From: CAVVPY01 sp963750295
GTDB taxonomy: Bacteria > Actinomycetota > Actinomycetes > Mycobacteriales > Jatrophihabitantaceae
NCBI GenBank assembly: GCA_963750295.1
Contig: CAVVPY010000001.1
Span: 1,364,001-1,428,000, forward strand
Reading direction: 5' to 3'
Length of the DNA stretch: 64,000 nucleotides
Position numbers and translations under genes: made by a program
The notes under the pieces: generated by a model
Told to the model about the DNA's origin: nothing
Databases searched by the model: none
The model's input: only the letters and a program-made list of their open reading frames with translations
Shown: in pieces, positions 10,373 to 18,595 of the stretch
Numbering within the stretch: position 1 is the first letter of the stretch
Layout of the letters: every line of letters begins with the position of its first letter

Positions 10373-11545
10373 ATGAGAAATGCTAGTGGCGTGAGCGAAC
10401 ACCCCGGAGCGCATATCCGCGTGCGGGTCGTTCTCGCGATCGTGCTGCTCGTTGCGGCCGGGTGCACCAGCGCCGGCGGCCGCCCGGCGGCACACACCCG
10501 GGCGCCCACCTCGGCCGGCGGCAGCCCCCGGCCGGCACCGGCCACGTCCACGTCGGCGAGCAGGTCGGCCGCACCGACCGGCGCCGCGCCGCGGCGGCTG
10601 CCGGGCAGGTTCACGATCGCCTTCGCCGGCGACGTCCACTTCGCCGAACGGGTCGGGGAACGGCTGTCCCGCAACCCGGCGACGGTCTTCGGCGAGGCCG
10701 CACCAGGGCTGCGCAAGGCCGACCTGACGATGGTGAATCTCGAGACGGCGGTCACGACCGGCGGCGACCAGCAGGCCAAACTGTTCACCTTCCGCGCGCC
10801 GCCGACGGCACTGCTCGCGCTGCGGGACGCCGGGATCGACGTGGCCACCATGGCCAACAACCACGGCGCGGACTACGGCGCATCAGGTCTGCGCGACAGC
10901 CTCGCCGCGCGGGCGCGCTATCACTTCCCGATCATCGGGATCGGTAGGGATGCCGCCGGGGCGTATGCCCCATTCACCCGGACGGTCAACGGGGTCAAGG
11001 TCGCGATCATCGCGGCCGACCAGGTGCAGGACGAGACGACGCTGCGGCTGTTCAGCGCCACGCGCACGTCCGCCGGCGTCGCCAACGCGTACTCCCCCCA
11101 GTTGCTCGACGCGGTCCGCGCCGCCCGCGCGCAGGGATACGTGGTCGTCGTGTACCTGCACTGGGGCATCGAGTTCCAGACCTGCCCGTCCGCGGACCAG
11201 CAGTCGCTCGCCGCGTCACTGGCGGCAGCGGGCGCAACAGCCGTCATCGGTACGCACGCCCACGTCCTGCAAGGCGCCGGCTGGCGCCCGAACGGGACCT
11301 ACGTCGCGTACGGGTTGGGCAACTACCTCTGGTGGCGCTCCTTCGGCAACAACCAGGACGACAACGGCGTGCTCACCCTCACCTTCGACCGGGCGCGGGT
11401 CGTCCGGCAGTCGTTCACGCCGTCACGGCTCGACGACCGGGGCGTGCCCGTGCCGGCGACCGGCGCAGCGAAGGCGAGCATCCTCGCCGAGTGGAACGCC
11501 GACCGGGGCTGCACCGACCTCTCTGCCGTCCCCCCGGCGCCTTAG
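10373..11545 (+). CDS. CapA/PgsA-family metallophosphatase-fold lipoprotein
   Basis: 390 residues, intact. Lipoprotein signal peptide with lipobox LVAAGC, then a Ser/Pro/Ala-rich spacer of about 50 residues. The CapA fold (PF09587) follows: FTIAFAGDVHFAE (metal-binding Asp/His), TMVNLETAVTTGG, ATMANNHGADYG, VVVVYLHWGIEF and AVIGTHAHVLQGAGW. CapA proteins take part in poly-gamma-glutamate or capsule production, but most actinobacterial homologues have no assigned role. The true start may be GTG 10391, which gives a shorter signal peptide and fits the leaderless -10. Its stop overlaps the stop of the convergent propeller gene. Confidence 0.88.
   Translation: MRNASGVSEHPGAHIRVRVVLAIVLLVAAGCTSAGGRPAAHTRAPTSAGGSPRPAPATSTSASRSAAPTGAAPRRLPGRFTIAFAGDVHFAERVGERLSRNPATVFGEAAPGLRKADLTMVNLETAVTTGGDQQAKLFTFRAPPTALLALRDAGIDVATMANNHGADYGASGLRDSLAARARYHFPIIGIGRDAAGAYAPFTRTVNGVKVAIIAADQVQDETTLRLFSATRTSAGVANAYSPQLLDAVRAARAQGYVVVVYLHWGIEFQTCPSADQQSLAASLAAAGATAVIGTHAHVLQGAGWRPNGTYVAYGLGNYLWWRSFGNNQDDNGVLTLTFDRARVVRQSFTPSRLDDRGVPVPATGAAKASILAEWNADRGCTDLSAVPPAP
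10379..10385. promoter_or_regulatory. thrS: Overlapping divergent -10 elements between thrS and capA-like gene
   Basis: On the minus strand TAGCAT (10385-10380) precedes the thrS start by about 30 bases, giving a very short leader. On the plus strand AATGCT (10379-10384) lies 6 bases before an in-frame GTG at 10391 of the CapA gene. The two hexamers overlap, so the two promoters would compete for the same bases. A minus-strand frame starting at 10374 would encode a 17-residue peptide overlapping the thrS start; its meaning is unknown. Confidence 0.4.
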
Positions 11546-12720
11546 GGCTCGGGCCGGGTCATGATCAGCGGGACGTTGTTGGGCCCGCTGCCAAAGGTGG
11601 TGCCGACCGCCCACAGGGCGCCGCTCGGGTCGTAGGCGATGCCGCGCAGGGATCCGAACGCGCTCGGCACCGTGACCGGGATCCCGGAGCCGCGGCCGAA
11701 CCGGATGCTCGCCGGCCCGGCGAACGGCGGTTGCGGACTCTGCCCGGCACCGACCGCCCAGGCGCGCCCCGTCCCGCGGACGACCAGGCCCTGCAGGCTG
11801 GCGCTGGTCTGCGGCGCGGCCACCGGCTGGGCGCTCCACGTGCTGCCGTCCCAGCGCATCGCGAGGGCCTCGACCTGGCCCGACCCCGGCGGCTGCGCGT
11901 AGCCGACCGCCCAGATGTTGTGCGCGCTGGTCGCGTCGATGTCGTACAGCTCGGAGTACAGCGGGATGTCGCCCGTGCCGGCGACCAGGACCCAGCGCAC
12001 CCCGTTCCAGCGCACGATGTAGCCCTGCTCGGGCGAGCTGCCACCCGAGCCGCACCACCCGGCCGCCCACACCTTGCGAGCGGACAGCGCGGTCACCGAG
12101 GTCAGGTACGAGTGCCCGGTGCAGCCGGCCGGGTGCGGGACGGGGTACGCCGTCCACGTCCCGCCGGTCCAGTGCTCGGCCATCGGGACCTGATAGAAGT
12201 CGTCCTGCCGCGCGCCGACTGCCCAGACGTCACTGGGCGAGAGCGCCGCGACGCCCTGCAGGATGTTGCCGTGCGCGCCGGGGTCGGCGCTGGTGACGAT
12301 CGACCACGCGGTCCCGTCCCAGTGCTCGACGAGTGTCCTGGACGGCTGGCCCGCCCGGTGCGACGCGCCGACGGCCCAGACGTCGTTCGACGAGGTACCG
12401 GACACGTCCTCGAGCATGTCGGCGGCGGGCGCCGTCTCGTAGTCCGGCGTGGGCACGATGCGAAACGTCGTCCCGTCCCAGTGCTCGGCCAGGGTCCGGA
12501 ACTCCAGCGCGCCGCCGACGGTCTCGAAGTGGTAGCCGACCGCCCAGACGTCACCCGGCGCGGGTACGTCGACCGCGTTGAGGATGAAGTCCTGATGCGA
12601 CACGGCCTGGGCACCGACGGCCGACCACTGCGGCGCCTCGGCGGTTGCCGGACCCGCTGCCACGACCAGCCCCACGACCAGCCCCACGACCAGCACAGCC
12701 GCTGCCCACGCTCTCGTCAT
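11542..12720 (-). CDS. Secreted protein with seven beta-propeller-like repeats
   Basis: 392 residues, intact, with a Sec signal peptide (AAAVLVVGLVVGLVVAAGPA, cleavage after ATA). Seven repeats of about 50 residues each carry a DVWAVG-type motif: GDVWAVGYH, NDVWAVGAS, SDVWAVGAR, RKVWAAGWC, HNIWAVGYA, GRAWAVGAG and GALWAVGTT. Most also carry a WDG(T/S)xW segment. Seven blades fit one closed propeller. No catalytic motif is seen and the function is unknown; a cell-surface binding role is the simplest guess. TAGGCT lies 8 bases before the ATG, another possible leaderless start. Confidence 0.75.
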   Translation of the reverse strand: MTRAWAAAVLVVGLVVGLVVAAGPATAEAPQWSAVGAQAVSHQDFILNAVDVPAPGDVWAVGYHFETVGGALEFRTLAEHWDGTTFRIVPTPDYETAPAADMLEDVSGTSSNDVWAVGASHRAGQPSRTLVEHWDGTAWSIVTSADPGAHGNILQGVAALSPSDVWAVGARQDDFYQVPMAEHWTGGTWTAYPVPHPAGCTGHSYLTSVTALSARKVWAAGWCGSGGSSPEQGYIVRWNGVRWVLVAGTGDIPLYSELYDIDATSAHNIWAVGYAQPPGSGQVEALAMRWDGSTWSAQPVAAPQTSASLQGLVVRGTGRAWAVGAGQSPQPPFAGPASIRFGRGSGIPVTVPSAFGSLRGIAYDPSGALWAVGTTFGSGPNNVPLIMTRPEP

Positions 12721-12775
12721 GCCGCCGCAGCCTAGGCCCGCCGCGTGGCGCCGGTCCACACCGCGATGATGGACC

Positions 12776-13308
12776 ATGTTCATCTTCGAGTACGAGGGCG
12801 TGGCCCCATCCATCGCGACGGATGCGTTCATCGCGCCGACCGCGACGATCATCGGCGACGTGACGATCGAGGCCGGCGCCTCGATCTGGTACGGCGCGGT
12901 GCTGCGCGGCGACGACGGGCCGATCGTGGTGCGCGAGCGGGCCAACGTCCAGGACGGGACCGTCATCCACACCACCCCGGCGTGACGACCGAGATCGGCC
13001 GCGGCGCCACCGTCGCGCACCAGTGCATGATCCACGGCGCGGTCATCGAGGAGGAGGCGCTCGTCGGCAACGGCTGCGTGATCCTGGACGGCGCCCGGAT
13101 CGGTGCCGGTCGATGATCGCGGCGATGTCGCTCGTCCAGCCGGGCGTCGCAGATCCCGCCGGGAGTGCTCGCCGCCGGGAGTGCCAGCCGCAGGTCAAGA
13201 GGGACATCGCCGGGACGCCCGCCGAGTTCTGGGTCAAGATGAACCCGACCTACTACCCCGCGCTGGCCCAACGCCACATCCACGGGCATCCGCCGCATCG
13301 AGGACTGA
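12776..13308 (+). CDS. Gamma-carbonic-anhydrase-like left-handed beta-helix protein, frame breaks
   Basis: Hexapeptide-repeat protein of the gamma-CA/YrdA type, about 175 residues when the frames are joined. Visible parts: ATIIGDVTIEAGASIWYGAV, RANVQDGTVIHTTP, then a switch to GRGATVAHQCMIHGAVIEE with the metal-binding His residues, GNGCVILDGARIGAG, a second switch to SMIAAMSLVQPG, and the C-terminal helix GTPAEFWVKMNPTYYPALA. The last switch restores the stop at 13306-13308. Function in actinobacteria is unclear; carbonic anhydrase activity or acyl transfer are both possible. It diverges from the propeller gene. Confidence 0.8.
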
Positions 13309-13351
13309 TCGCACCACGGCACCCACTGCCACGCGCCCATCCGCGTGCCCT

Positions 13352-13357
13352 TAGGGT
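13352..13357 (+). promoter_or_regulatory. -10 hexamer of a probable leaderless promoter
   Basis: TAGGGT lies 7 bases before the ATG at 13365. The surrounding CCCTTAGGGT is identical to the sequence before the DUF222 gene at 29900, with the same 7-base distance. No ribosome-binding site is seen. Confidence 0.5.
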
Positions 13358-13364
13358 GTGCGCC

Positions 13365-14226
13365 ATGACGAGTTTCAACCCGCCGCCGCAGCGCACCGGC
13401 CTCCCCGGCCGGCTGGTACGCCGACCCGCTGGGCCGGCACGAACTGCGCTACTTCGACGGCCACCAGTGGACCGAGCACGTGTCCTCGCACGGGCGCGCA
13501 GTCGGTCGACCCGCCGGTCGGGCAGGGACACATCCCGACCGTCCAGCGCGGCACCGGACAAGGTGCAGCGCGACGTGCAGCGGGCCGGCGACGGCCGGCA
13601 CGGCCCGGTTCCAGGGCGGGCACCGGGTCGATCTTCACCGAGCCGATCCTGGTGGTGAACCAGAAGGCGAAGCTGATCGAGATCAACAACGAGTACGCGA
13701 TCTACGACCAGAACGCCACACCAGATCGCCGCCGTCCGCGAGGTCGGGCAGAGCAGCCTGAAGAAGGCCGCCCGGTTCCTGACCTCGCTGGATCAGTACA
13801 TGACCCACAAGCTGCAGATCGTCGACATGCACGGTGCCGTGCTGCTCGCGCTGACCCGCCCGGCGAAGTTCGTGAAGTCCCGGGTGATCGTCGAGGACCC
13901 GGCCGGTAACGAGATGGGCCAGATCGTCCAGCAGAACGCCATCGGCAAGATCCGCTTCGGTCTCGAGGCCGGAGGTCACAGCTACGGGATGATCCAGGGC
14001 GAGAACTGGCGTGCGTGGAACTTCGCGATCCTACGACCACGCCGACACCGAGGTCGCCCGGATCACCAAGACGTGGGAGGGCCTGGCCAAGACGATGTTC
14101 ACCTCGGCCGACAACTACGTCGTGCAGATCCACCGCCCGCTGGAGGACCCGCTGCGGTTCCTCGTCGTCGCCGCTGCCTCGGCCGTCGACACCGCGCTCA
14201 AGCAGGACTCCCGCGGCTTCGGCTGA
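13365..14226 (+). CDS. DUF2510 plus LURP-one/scramblase-like protein, frame breaks
   Basis: Fusion of a short N-terminal DUF2510 motif (PAGWYADPLGRHELRYFDG, then WTEHVS) and a C-terminal LURP-one-related (PF04525/phospholipid-scramblase-like) barrel. The barrel shows IFTEPILVVNQKAKLIEINN, then YDQNATP, HKLQIVDMHGAVLLALTRP, VIVEDPAGNEMGQIVQ and finally TKTWEGLAKTMFTSADNYVV. The parts lie in different frames, with switches near 13410, 13600, 13735 and 14030. DUF2510 is typical of actinobacterial membrane or signalling proteins; the barrel may bind lipid. Role unknown. The stop is 4 bp from the convergent mobA-like stop. Confidence 0.75.
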
Positions 14227-14230
14227 GCGA

Positions 14231-14791
14231 TCAGGGCCGACTGTCCAGCCACCGGGCCAGGTCGGCCGGGGTGTCGAGATCGGTCGGGTCCGCGTCCACC
14301 TCGACCTCGTCGACCAGGTCAGGACGGGCCGCGAGCAGGCCGCGCGCCCCTTCGTCCGGCCCCGCGCCGGCCAGCGCCTCGCGCCAGAGGTCCGGCGACA
14401 TGACCGTCGGGTGCGCACGCTGACCTTTCGCGACCGCGATGGCGATACGGCCCGGCTGCCAGGCCGCGATCACCGACCGCACGCTCGCGGCGGTGAGCCC
14501 CGGCGTGTCGACGAGGACGACTGCCAATGCCTCGGCACCGGCCGCCGCCTCGATGGCCAGGTCGAGCGAGGAGCGCATACCCCGAGCCGGGTCGGGGTTG
14601 ACCACCCGCCGCGCGCCGGACACCGCGACGTCGGGACGCACCACGACATGGATCGGGTCGCAGCCTGCCTCGCGCAGGGCCATCACGACGAGGTCCAGCA
14701 GTCTGACGCCGCCCACGTCCAGGGTCGCCTTGGGCTGCCCCATCCGCGTGCCGGCGCCGGCGGCCAGCACGGCTCCTGCGACATCGCCCAT
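14231..14791 (-). CDS. Molybdenum cofactor nucleotidyltransferase (MobA/MocA-like)
   Basis: 186-residue NTP-transferase (MobA-like, PF12804). The N-terminal signature AGAVLAAGAGTRMGQPKATL binds the nucleotide, and VVLVDTPGLTAASV is the metal-binding segment that replaces the usual DxP. The family makes molybdopterin cytosine or guanine dinucleotide. Molybdenum hydroxylases such as CoxL use the cytosine form, and the gene sits beside the cox cluster, divergent from moxR, so an MCD-forming (MocA) role is the best inference. TACCCT lies 6 bases before the ATG. Frame intact. Confidence 0.82.
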   Translation of the reverse strand: MGDVAGAVLAAGAGTRMGQPKATLDVGGVRLLDLVVMALREAGCDPIHVVVRPDVAVSGARRVVNPDPARGMRSSLDLAIEAAAGAEALAVVLVDTPGLTAASVRSVIAAWQPGRIAIAVAKGQRAHPTVMSPDLWREALAGAGPDEGARGLLAARPDLVDEVEVDADPTDLDTPADLARWLDSRP

Positions 14792-14836
14792 GGTCGGAGG
14801 GTATGCGCGAGCAGCCAAACAGGCGATGCTCGGTAG

Positions 14837-15723
14837 ATGCCGTTGCGTAACTTCACCGATCCCGTCCGAGGTCTCCGCCGCGCTCGACAAGGCCGGCTAT
14901 CTGCCCGACGCCGGGGTGGCAACGGCTGCCTACCTGGCGATGCGGATGTCCCGGCCGCTCTTCCTCGAGGGCGACCCGGGTGTCGGCAAGACCGCGCTCG
15001 CGCAGGCGCTGGCCGAGGTCGTCGGGGCGCAACTCGTGCGGCTGCAGTGCTACGAGGGAATCGACGCCAGCCAGGCGCTCTACGACTGGGACTTCCCGCG
15101 GCAGGTACTGCACCTGCGTGCGGCCGGCGACACCGCCGACCGGGCCAGCCTCGAGGCCTCGCTCTACGACCGTCGGTTCCTCGTCGCGCGCCCGATCCTG
15201 CAGGCACTCGAGACCAGCCCGTCCGTGCTGCTCATCGACGAGATCGACCGCGCGGACGACGAGTTCGAGGCGTTCCTGCTCGAGGTGCTCGCCGACTACG
15301 CGGTGACGCATTCCCGAACTGGGGACCATTCGCGCCGAGACGCCCCCGCTGGTCGTCCTCACCTCGAACCGGACGCGCGAGGTGCACGACGCGCTCAAGC
15401 GCCGCTGCCTCTACCACTGGGTCGAGCACCCGAGCTTCGAGCGCGAGGTCGAGATCGTGCGCCGGCACATCCCGGACGTGGCGATCGAGCTCGGCGCGCG
15501 ACGTCGCGGCCGTCGTCGGCAAGTTGCGCGAGGCGGACCTGCTGAAGCCGCCGGGGATCGCCGAGACGATCGACTGGACGCAGGCGCTGCACATGCTCGG
15601 CGGCACCCGCCTCGACGGGCGAGCTGGCCACGCGCAACCCTCGGCGCGGTGATCAAGTACCACGAGGACCAGACCCGGGTGGAGCGCGAGATCCTGCCCG
15701 AGTTGCTCGCCAAGCTGGCCTGA
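14837..15723 (+). CDS. coxD: MoxR-family AAA+ ATPase (CoxD-like), frame breaks
   Basis: AAA+ ATPase that, with the VWA protein CoxE, helps mature the Mo/Cu active site of CO dehydrogenases. Walker A is FLEGDPGVGKTALAQAL, Walker B SVLLIDEIDRADDEFE, sensor 1 PLVVLTSNRTREVHDALKRR. The C-terminal helix is IKYHEDQTRVEREILPELL. Frame switches lie near 14864 (removing one C from CCC gives FTDPSEVSAALDKAG), 15320, 15510 and 15625. The ATG at 14837 is chosen because the repaired sequence reads smoothly from it. Followed 4 bp later by coxE. Confidence 0.83.
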
Positions 15724-15727
15724 CCAC

Positions 15728-16837
15728 ATGGACGTCGTCTCGACGCTCACCGGGTTCGCGGGGGCGCTGCGTGCGGTCGGGCGTGAACGCCGACCGGGCG
15801 CGGCTGACGACCGCACTCGGGCGCTCGGCCGAACTCGACCCGGGCAACGCGGACGACGTCTACTGGGCCACCCGGCTGTCGCTGTGCTCCGAGCCGGACG
15901 ACCTGCCCAAGTTCGACGCGTGTTCGACCTGTGGTTCCGCGGTGCGCGGCCGCACCTGCCGGGCCCGAGCAAGCCCGCGCAGCAGGTGCGGATGCAGCAG
16001 CTGCAGCGCCGTCGGCGGCCCGGACAGCGCGCTCCCAGCAGAGCGACGAGGACGAGGTGCTGCGCACCGCGGCGAGCGAGCCGAGGTGCTGCGCCACCGC
16101 GACGTGGCGACGTTGTCCGCCGAGCAGCGCGACGAGATCAACCGGCTGATCGCGCTGCTGCGCGCCACGCGTCGGCCGCCGCCGGACGCTGCGGCGGCGC
16201 CCTGGCGGCCGTGACACGCGTCGACGTGCGGCGGACGGTGCGCGCGGATGCTGCGCGACGGCGGCGAGCCGGGCGAGTTGCGCTACACCAGACCGCGCGA
16301 CAAGCCGCGCCGGCTCGTGCTGCTCGTCGACGTGAGCGGGTCGATGGCGCCGTACGCGGACGCCTTGCTGCGCTTCGCCCACGCCGCCGTCCGCACCGCA
16401 CCGGTCGACCACCGAGGTCTTCACGATCGGCACGCGGCTCACGCGGGTCACCCGGCAGCTGCGGCTGCGCGACCCGGAGCAGGCGCTGCACGGCGGCCGG
16501 CACGGCCATCCCGGACTGGTGCGGCGGTACGCGGATCGGCGACGTGCTGCGGGCCTTCCTCGACCTCTGGGGCCAGCGCGGCACCGCTCGCCGCGCCGTC
16601 GTGGTGCTGTTCTCCGACGGCTGGGAGCGCGGCGACGCGGCGCTGCTCGGGGAACAGATGGCCCGGTCGCGCGGTTGGCGCACCGGGTGGTGTGGGTCAA
16701 TCCGCACAAGGGCAAGGACGGCTTCGCGCCGGCTACCGCAGGTATGGTCGCCGCGCTGCCCTACCTCGACGAGCTGATCGCCGGCCACAGCCTGGCCGCG
16801 CTGCACGAGCCTCGTGGAGGTGATCGCCGATGCGTGA
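15728..16837 (+). CDS. coxE: VWA-domain protein, CoxE-like, frame breaks
   Basis: Von Willebrand A protein of the CoxE family (PF05762), partner of the MoxR ATPase upstream. N-terminal helices DVVSTLTGFAGALRAVGVNA once joined; conserved RRTVRAMLRDGGEPGEL just before the VWA fold; MIDAS motif LVLLVDVSGSMAPYADALL; then TEVFTIGTRLTRVTR and VVLFSDGWERGDAALL; C-terminus VVWVNPHKGKDGFAPATAG. At least six frame switches are needed. The last (near 16810) gives SLVEVIADA and a stop at 16835-16837, overlapping the xdhC start by 8 bases, which fits a tight operon. Confidence 0.8.
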
Positions 16838-17964
16838 CGTGATCGAAGAACTCGAGCGGTGGTGGCGCGACGGCGCGACCGTCGGGCTGGGCACCGTCGT
16901 GGGGACGTGGAAGTCCGCGCCACGCCAACCCGGGGCGGCGATGCTCGTCGGCCCGGACGGCACGGCGGTCGGCAGCGTCTCGGGTGGTTGCGTGGAAGGC
17001 GCGGTCTACGAGCTGGCCGAGTCCGTCCGGGACGGCGGCGAGGCGCACTTGCAGCGCTACGGGGTCAGCGACGACGACGCGTTCACCGTCGGACTGACCT
17101 GCGGCGGGATCATCGACATCTTCATCGAGCAGATCAACCGCGACACCTTCCCCGAGCTCGGACAGATCGCAGCCGACGTCCGGGACGGCATGCCCGTCGC
17201 GGTGGCGACGCTGGTCAGCGGGGACGAGGCGCGGGTCGGCCGAAGGCTGGTCGTCGGTCCCGACACGGTGAGCGGATCACTCGGCAGCCCGCGACTGGAC
17301 GACGCCGTGCGCGATGACGTGACCGGCATGCTTGCCCAGGGCCGGACCGGGATCGTCCACTACGGGCCGGACGGTGAACGGCGCGGCGACGACCTGGCCG
17401 TGTTCGTCTCGTGCTACGCCCCGCGTCCGCGGATGATCGTCTTCGGAGCGATCGACTTCGCCGCAGCCGTGGCCAACGTCGGTGCCTTCCTCGGCTACCG
17501 GGTGACCGTGTGCGACGCGCGCGAGACGTTCGCGACGCCCAGGCGCTTCCCCGACGCGGACGAGGTCGTCGTGAACTGGCCGCACAAGTACCTGGCCGAG
17601 ACCGAGGTCGACGAGCGGACCGTCGTCTGCGTCCTGACCCACGACCCCAAGTTCGACGTGCCGTTGCTGGAGCTCGCGCTGCGGATGCCGCTGGCCTACG
17701 TCGGCGCCATGGGCTCGCGCCGGACCAACGAGGACCGGTTGACCCGGCTGCGCGAGCTCGGGTTGACCGAGGCCGAGCTGGCGCCGGCTCCACGCCCCGA
17801 TCGGCCTGGACGTGGGCGCACGAACGCCCGAGGAAACCGCCGTGTCGGTCGCCGCGGAGATCATCGCGCTGCGCTGGGGCGGCACCGGCGCGCAGCTGCG
17901 CGCACTCGACGGGCCGATCCATCACGAAGCCGCGTACGAATCCGTGCTACCTGGAAATTCCTGA
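16830..17964 (+). CDS. XdhC/CoxF-family molybdenum hydroxylase maturation factor, one frame break
   Basis: XdhC/CoxI family protein that binds Mo cofactor and inserts the terminal sulfur before delivery to the hydroxylase. The N-terminal XdhC domain has GTVVGTWKSAPRQPGAAM and SVSGGCVEGAVYELAE; the Cys in SGGC and the later LTCGGII are the family cysteines. The C-terminal Rossmann-like domain has VFGAIDFAAAVANVGAFLGY and AYVGAMGSRRTNEDRLTRL. One switch near 17790 gives LHAPIGLDVGARTPEETAVS and a stop at 17962-17964. It overlaps coxE and precedes coxS. Confidence 0.88.
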
Positions 17965-18000
17965 TCGAACGAATAGTCGTCATTGTTCGTGTCGTTTCGG

Positions 18001-18006
18001 TAGCGT
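18001..18006 (+). promoter_or_regulatory. coxS: Possible -10 element upstream of coxS
   Basis: TAGCGT stands in the 111-bp gap between xdhC and coxS. A TTGTTC at 17983 is too close to be a normal -35. If used, the transcript would start near 18013 with a 60-base leader. Weak; the S-L-M-G genes may simply be read from the upstream maturation operon. Confidence 0.25.
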
Positions 18007-18075
18007 CGAGTTGAGCCTGCGGTGACCCGCGAGCCAGGTGCCGGAATCAGCGGCGATTGCTCACATGGAGGTGGC

Positions 18076-18540
18076 ATGACCAAGATCAATATCAAGGTCG
18101 ACGGGGTGGCTTATACGGACGAGGTCGAGCCGCGGACCCTGCTCGTGCACTACCTGCGCGAGCAACTCGGCAAGGTCGGGACAGTCGTCGGCTGCGACAC
18201 CAGCAACTGCGGTGCGTGCACGGTCGACCTCGACGGGTTGAGCGTGAAGAGCTGCACCGTGCTCGCCGTCCAGGCCGACGGTGGCGAGGTGGTCACCGTC
18301 GAGGGACTCGAGCAGGACGGCGAGCTGGACCCCATGCAGCGCGCCTTCCACGAGAACCACGGCCTGCAGTGCGGCTTCTGCACGCCGGGGATGATCATGG
18401 CTGCCCGCGACCTGCTGCGCGACAACCCGAACCCGAGCGAGGACGAGATCCGCGAGGGCATCGAGGGCAACCTGTGCCGGTGCACGGGCTACCAGAACAT
18501 CGTCAGAGCCGTCCAAGCCGCGGCCGGAGCGTCGCAGTGA
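18076..18540 (+). CDS. coxS: CO dehydrogenase-type small subunit, 2Fe-2S protein
   Basis: 154 residues, intact. Two [2Fe-2S] clusters: the plant-ferredoxin-type N-terminal set in VGCDTSNCGACTVDLDG plus the later SC of VKSCTV, and the helical C-terminal set in GLQCGFCTPGMIM and NLCRCTGYQNIV. It transfers electrons from the Mo centre in CoxL to FAD in CoxM. The ATG at 18076 is preceded by GGAGGTGG, an excellent ribosome-binding site 5 bases away, so the 18-codon-longer start at 18022 is rejected. First gene of the S-L-M order. Confidence 0.95.
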   Translation: MTKINIKVDGVAYTDEVEPRTLLVHYLREQLGKVGTVVGCDTSNCGACTVDLDGLSVKSCTVLAVQADGGEVVTVEGLEQDGELDPMQRAFHENHGLQCGFCTPGMIMAARDLLRDNPNPSEDEIREGIEGNLCRCTGYQNIVRAVQAAAGASQ

Positions 18541-18595
18541 GCACCCCACCCGCCTGCTCGGCAACCACCGCTTCGCCCGTTCGAGGGGACTCCGC

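Noticed and set aside
12776..14226. True pseudogenes in the gamma-CA and LURP-one genes
   Set aside because: Conserved blocks are complete on both sides of each shift and shifts sit in short G/C runs like those in thrS, so sequence error explains them better.
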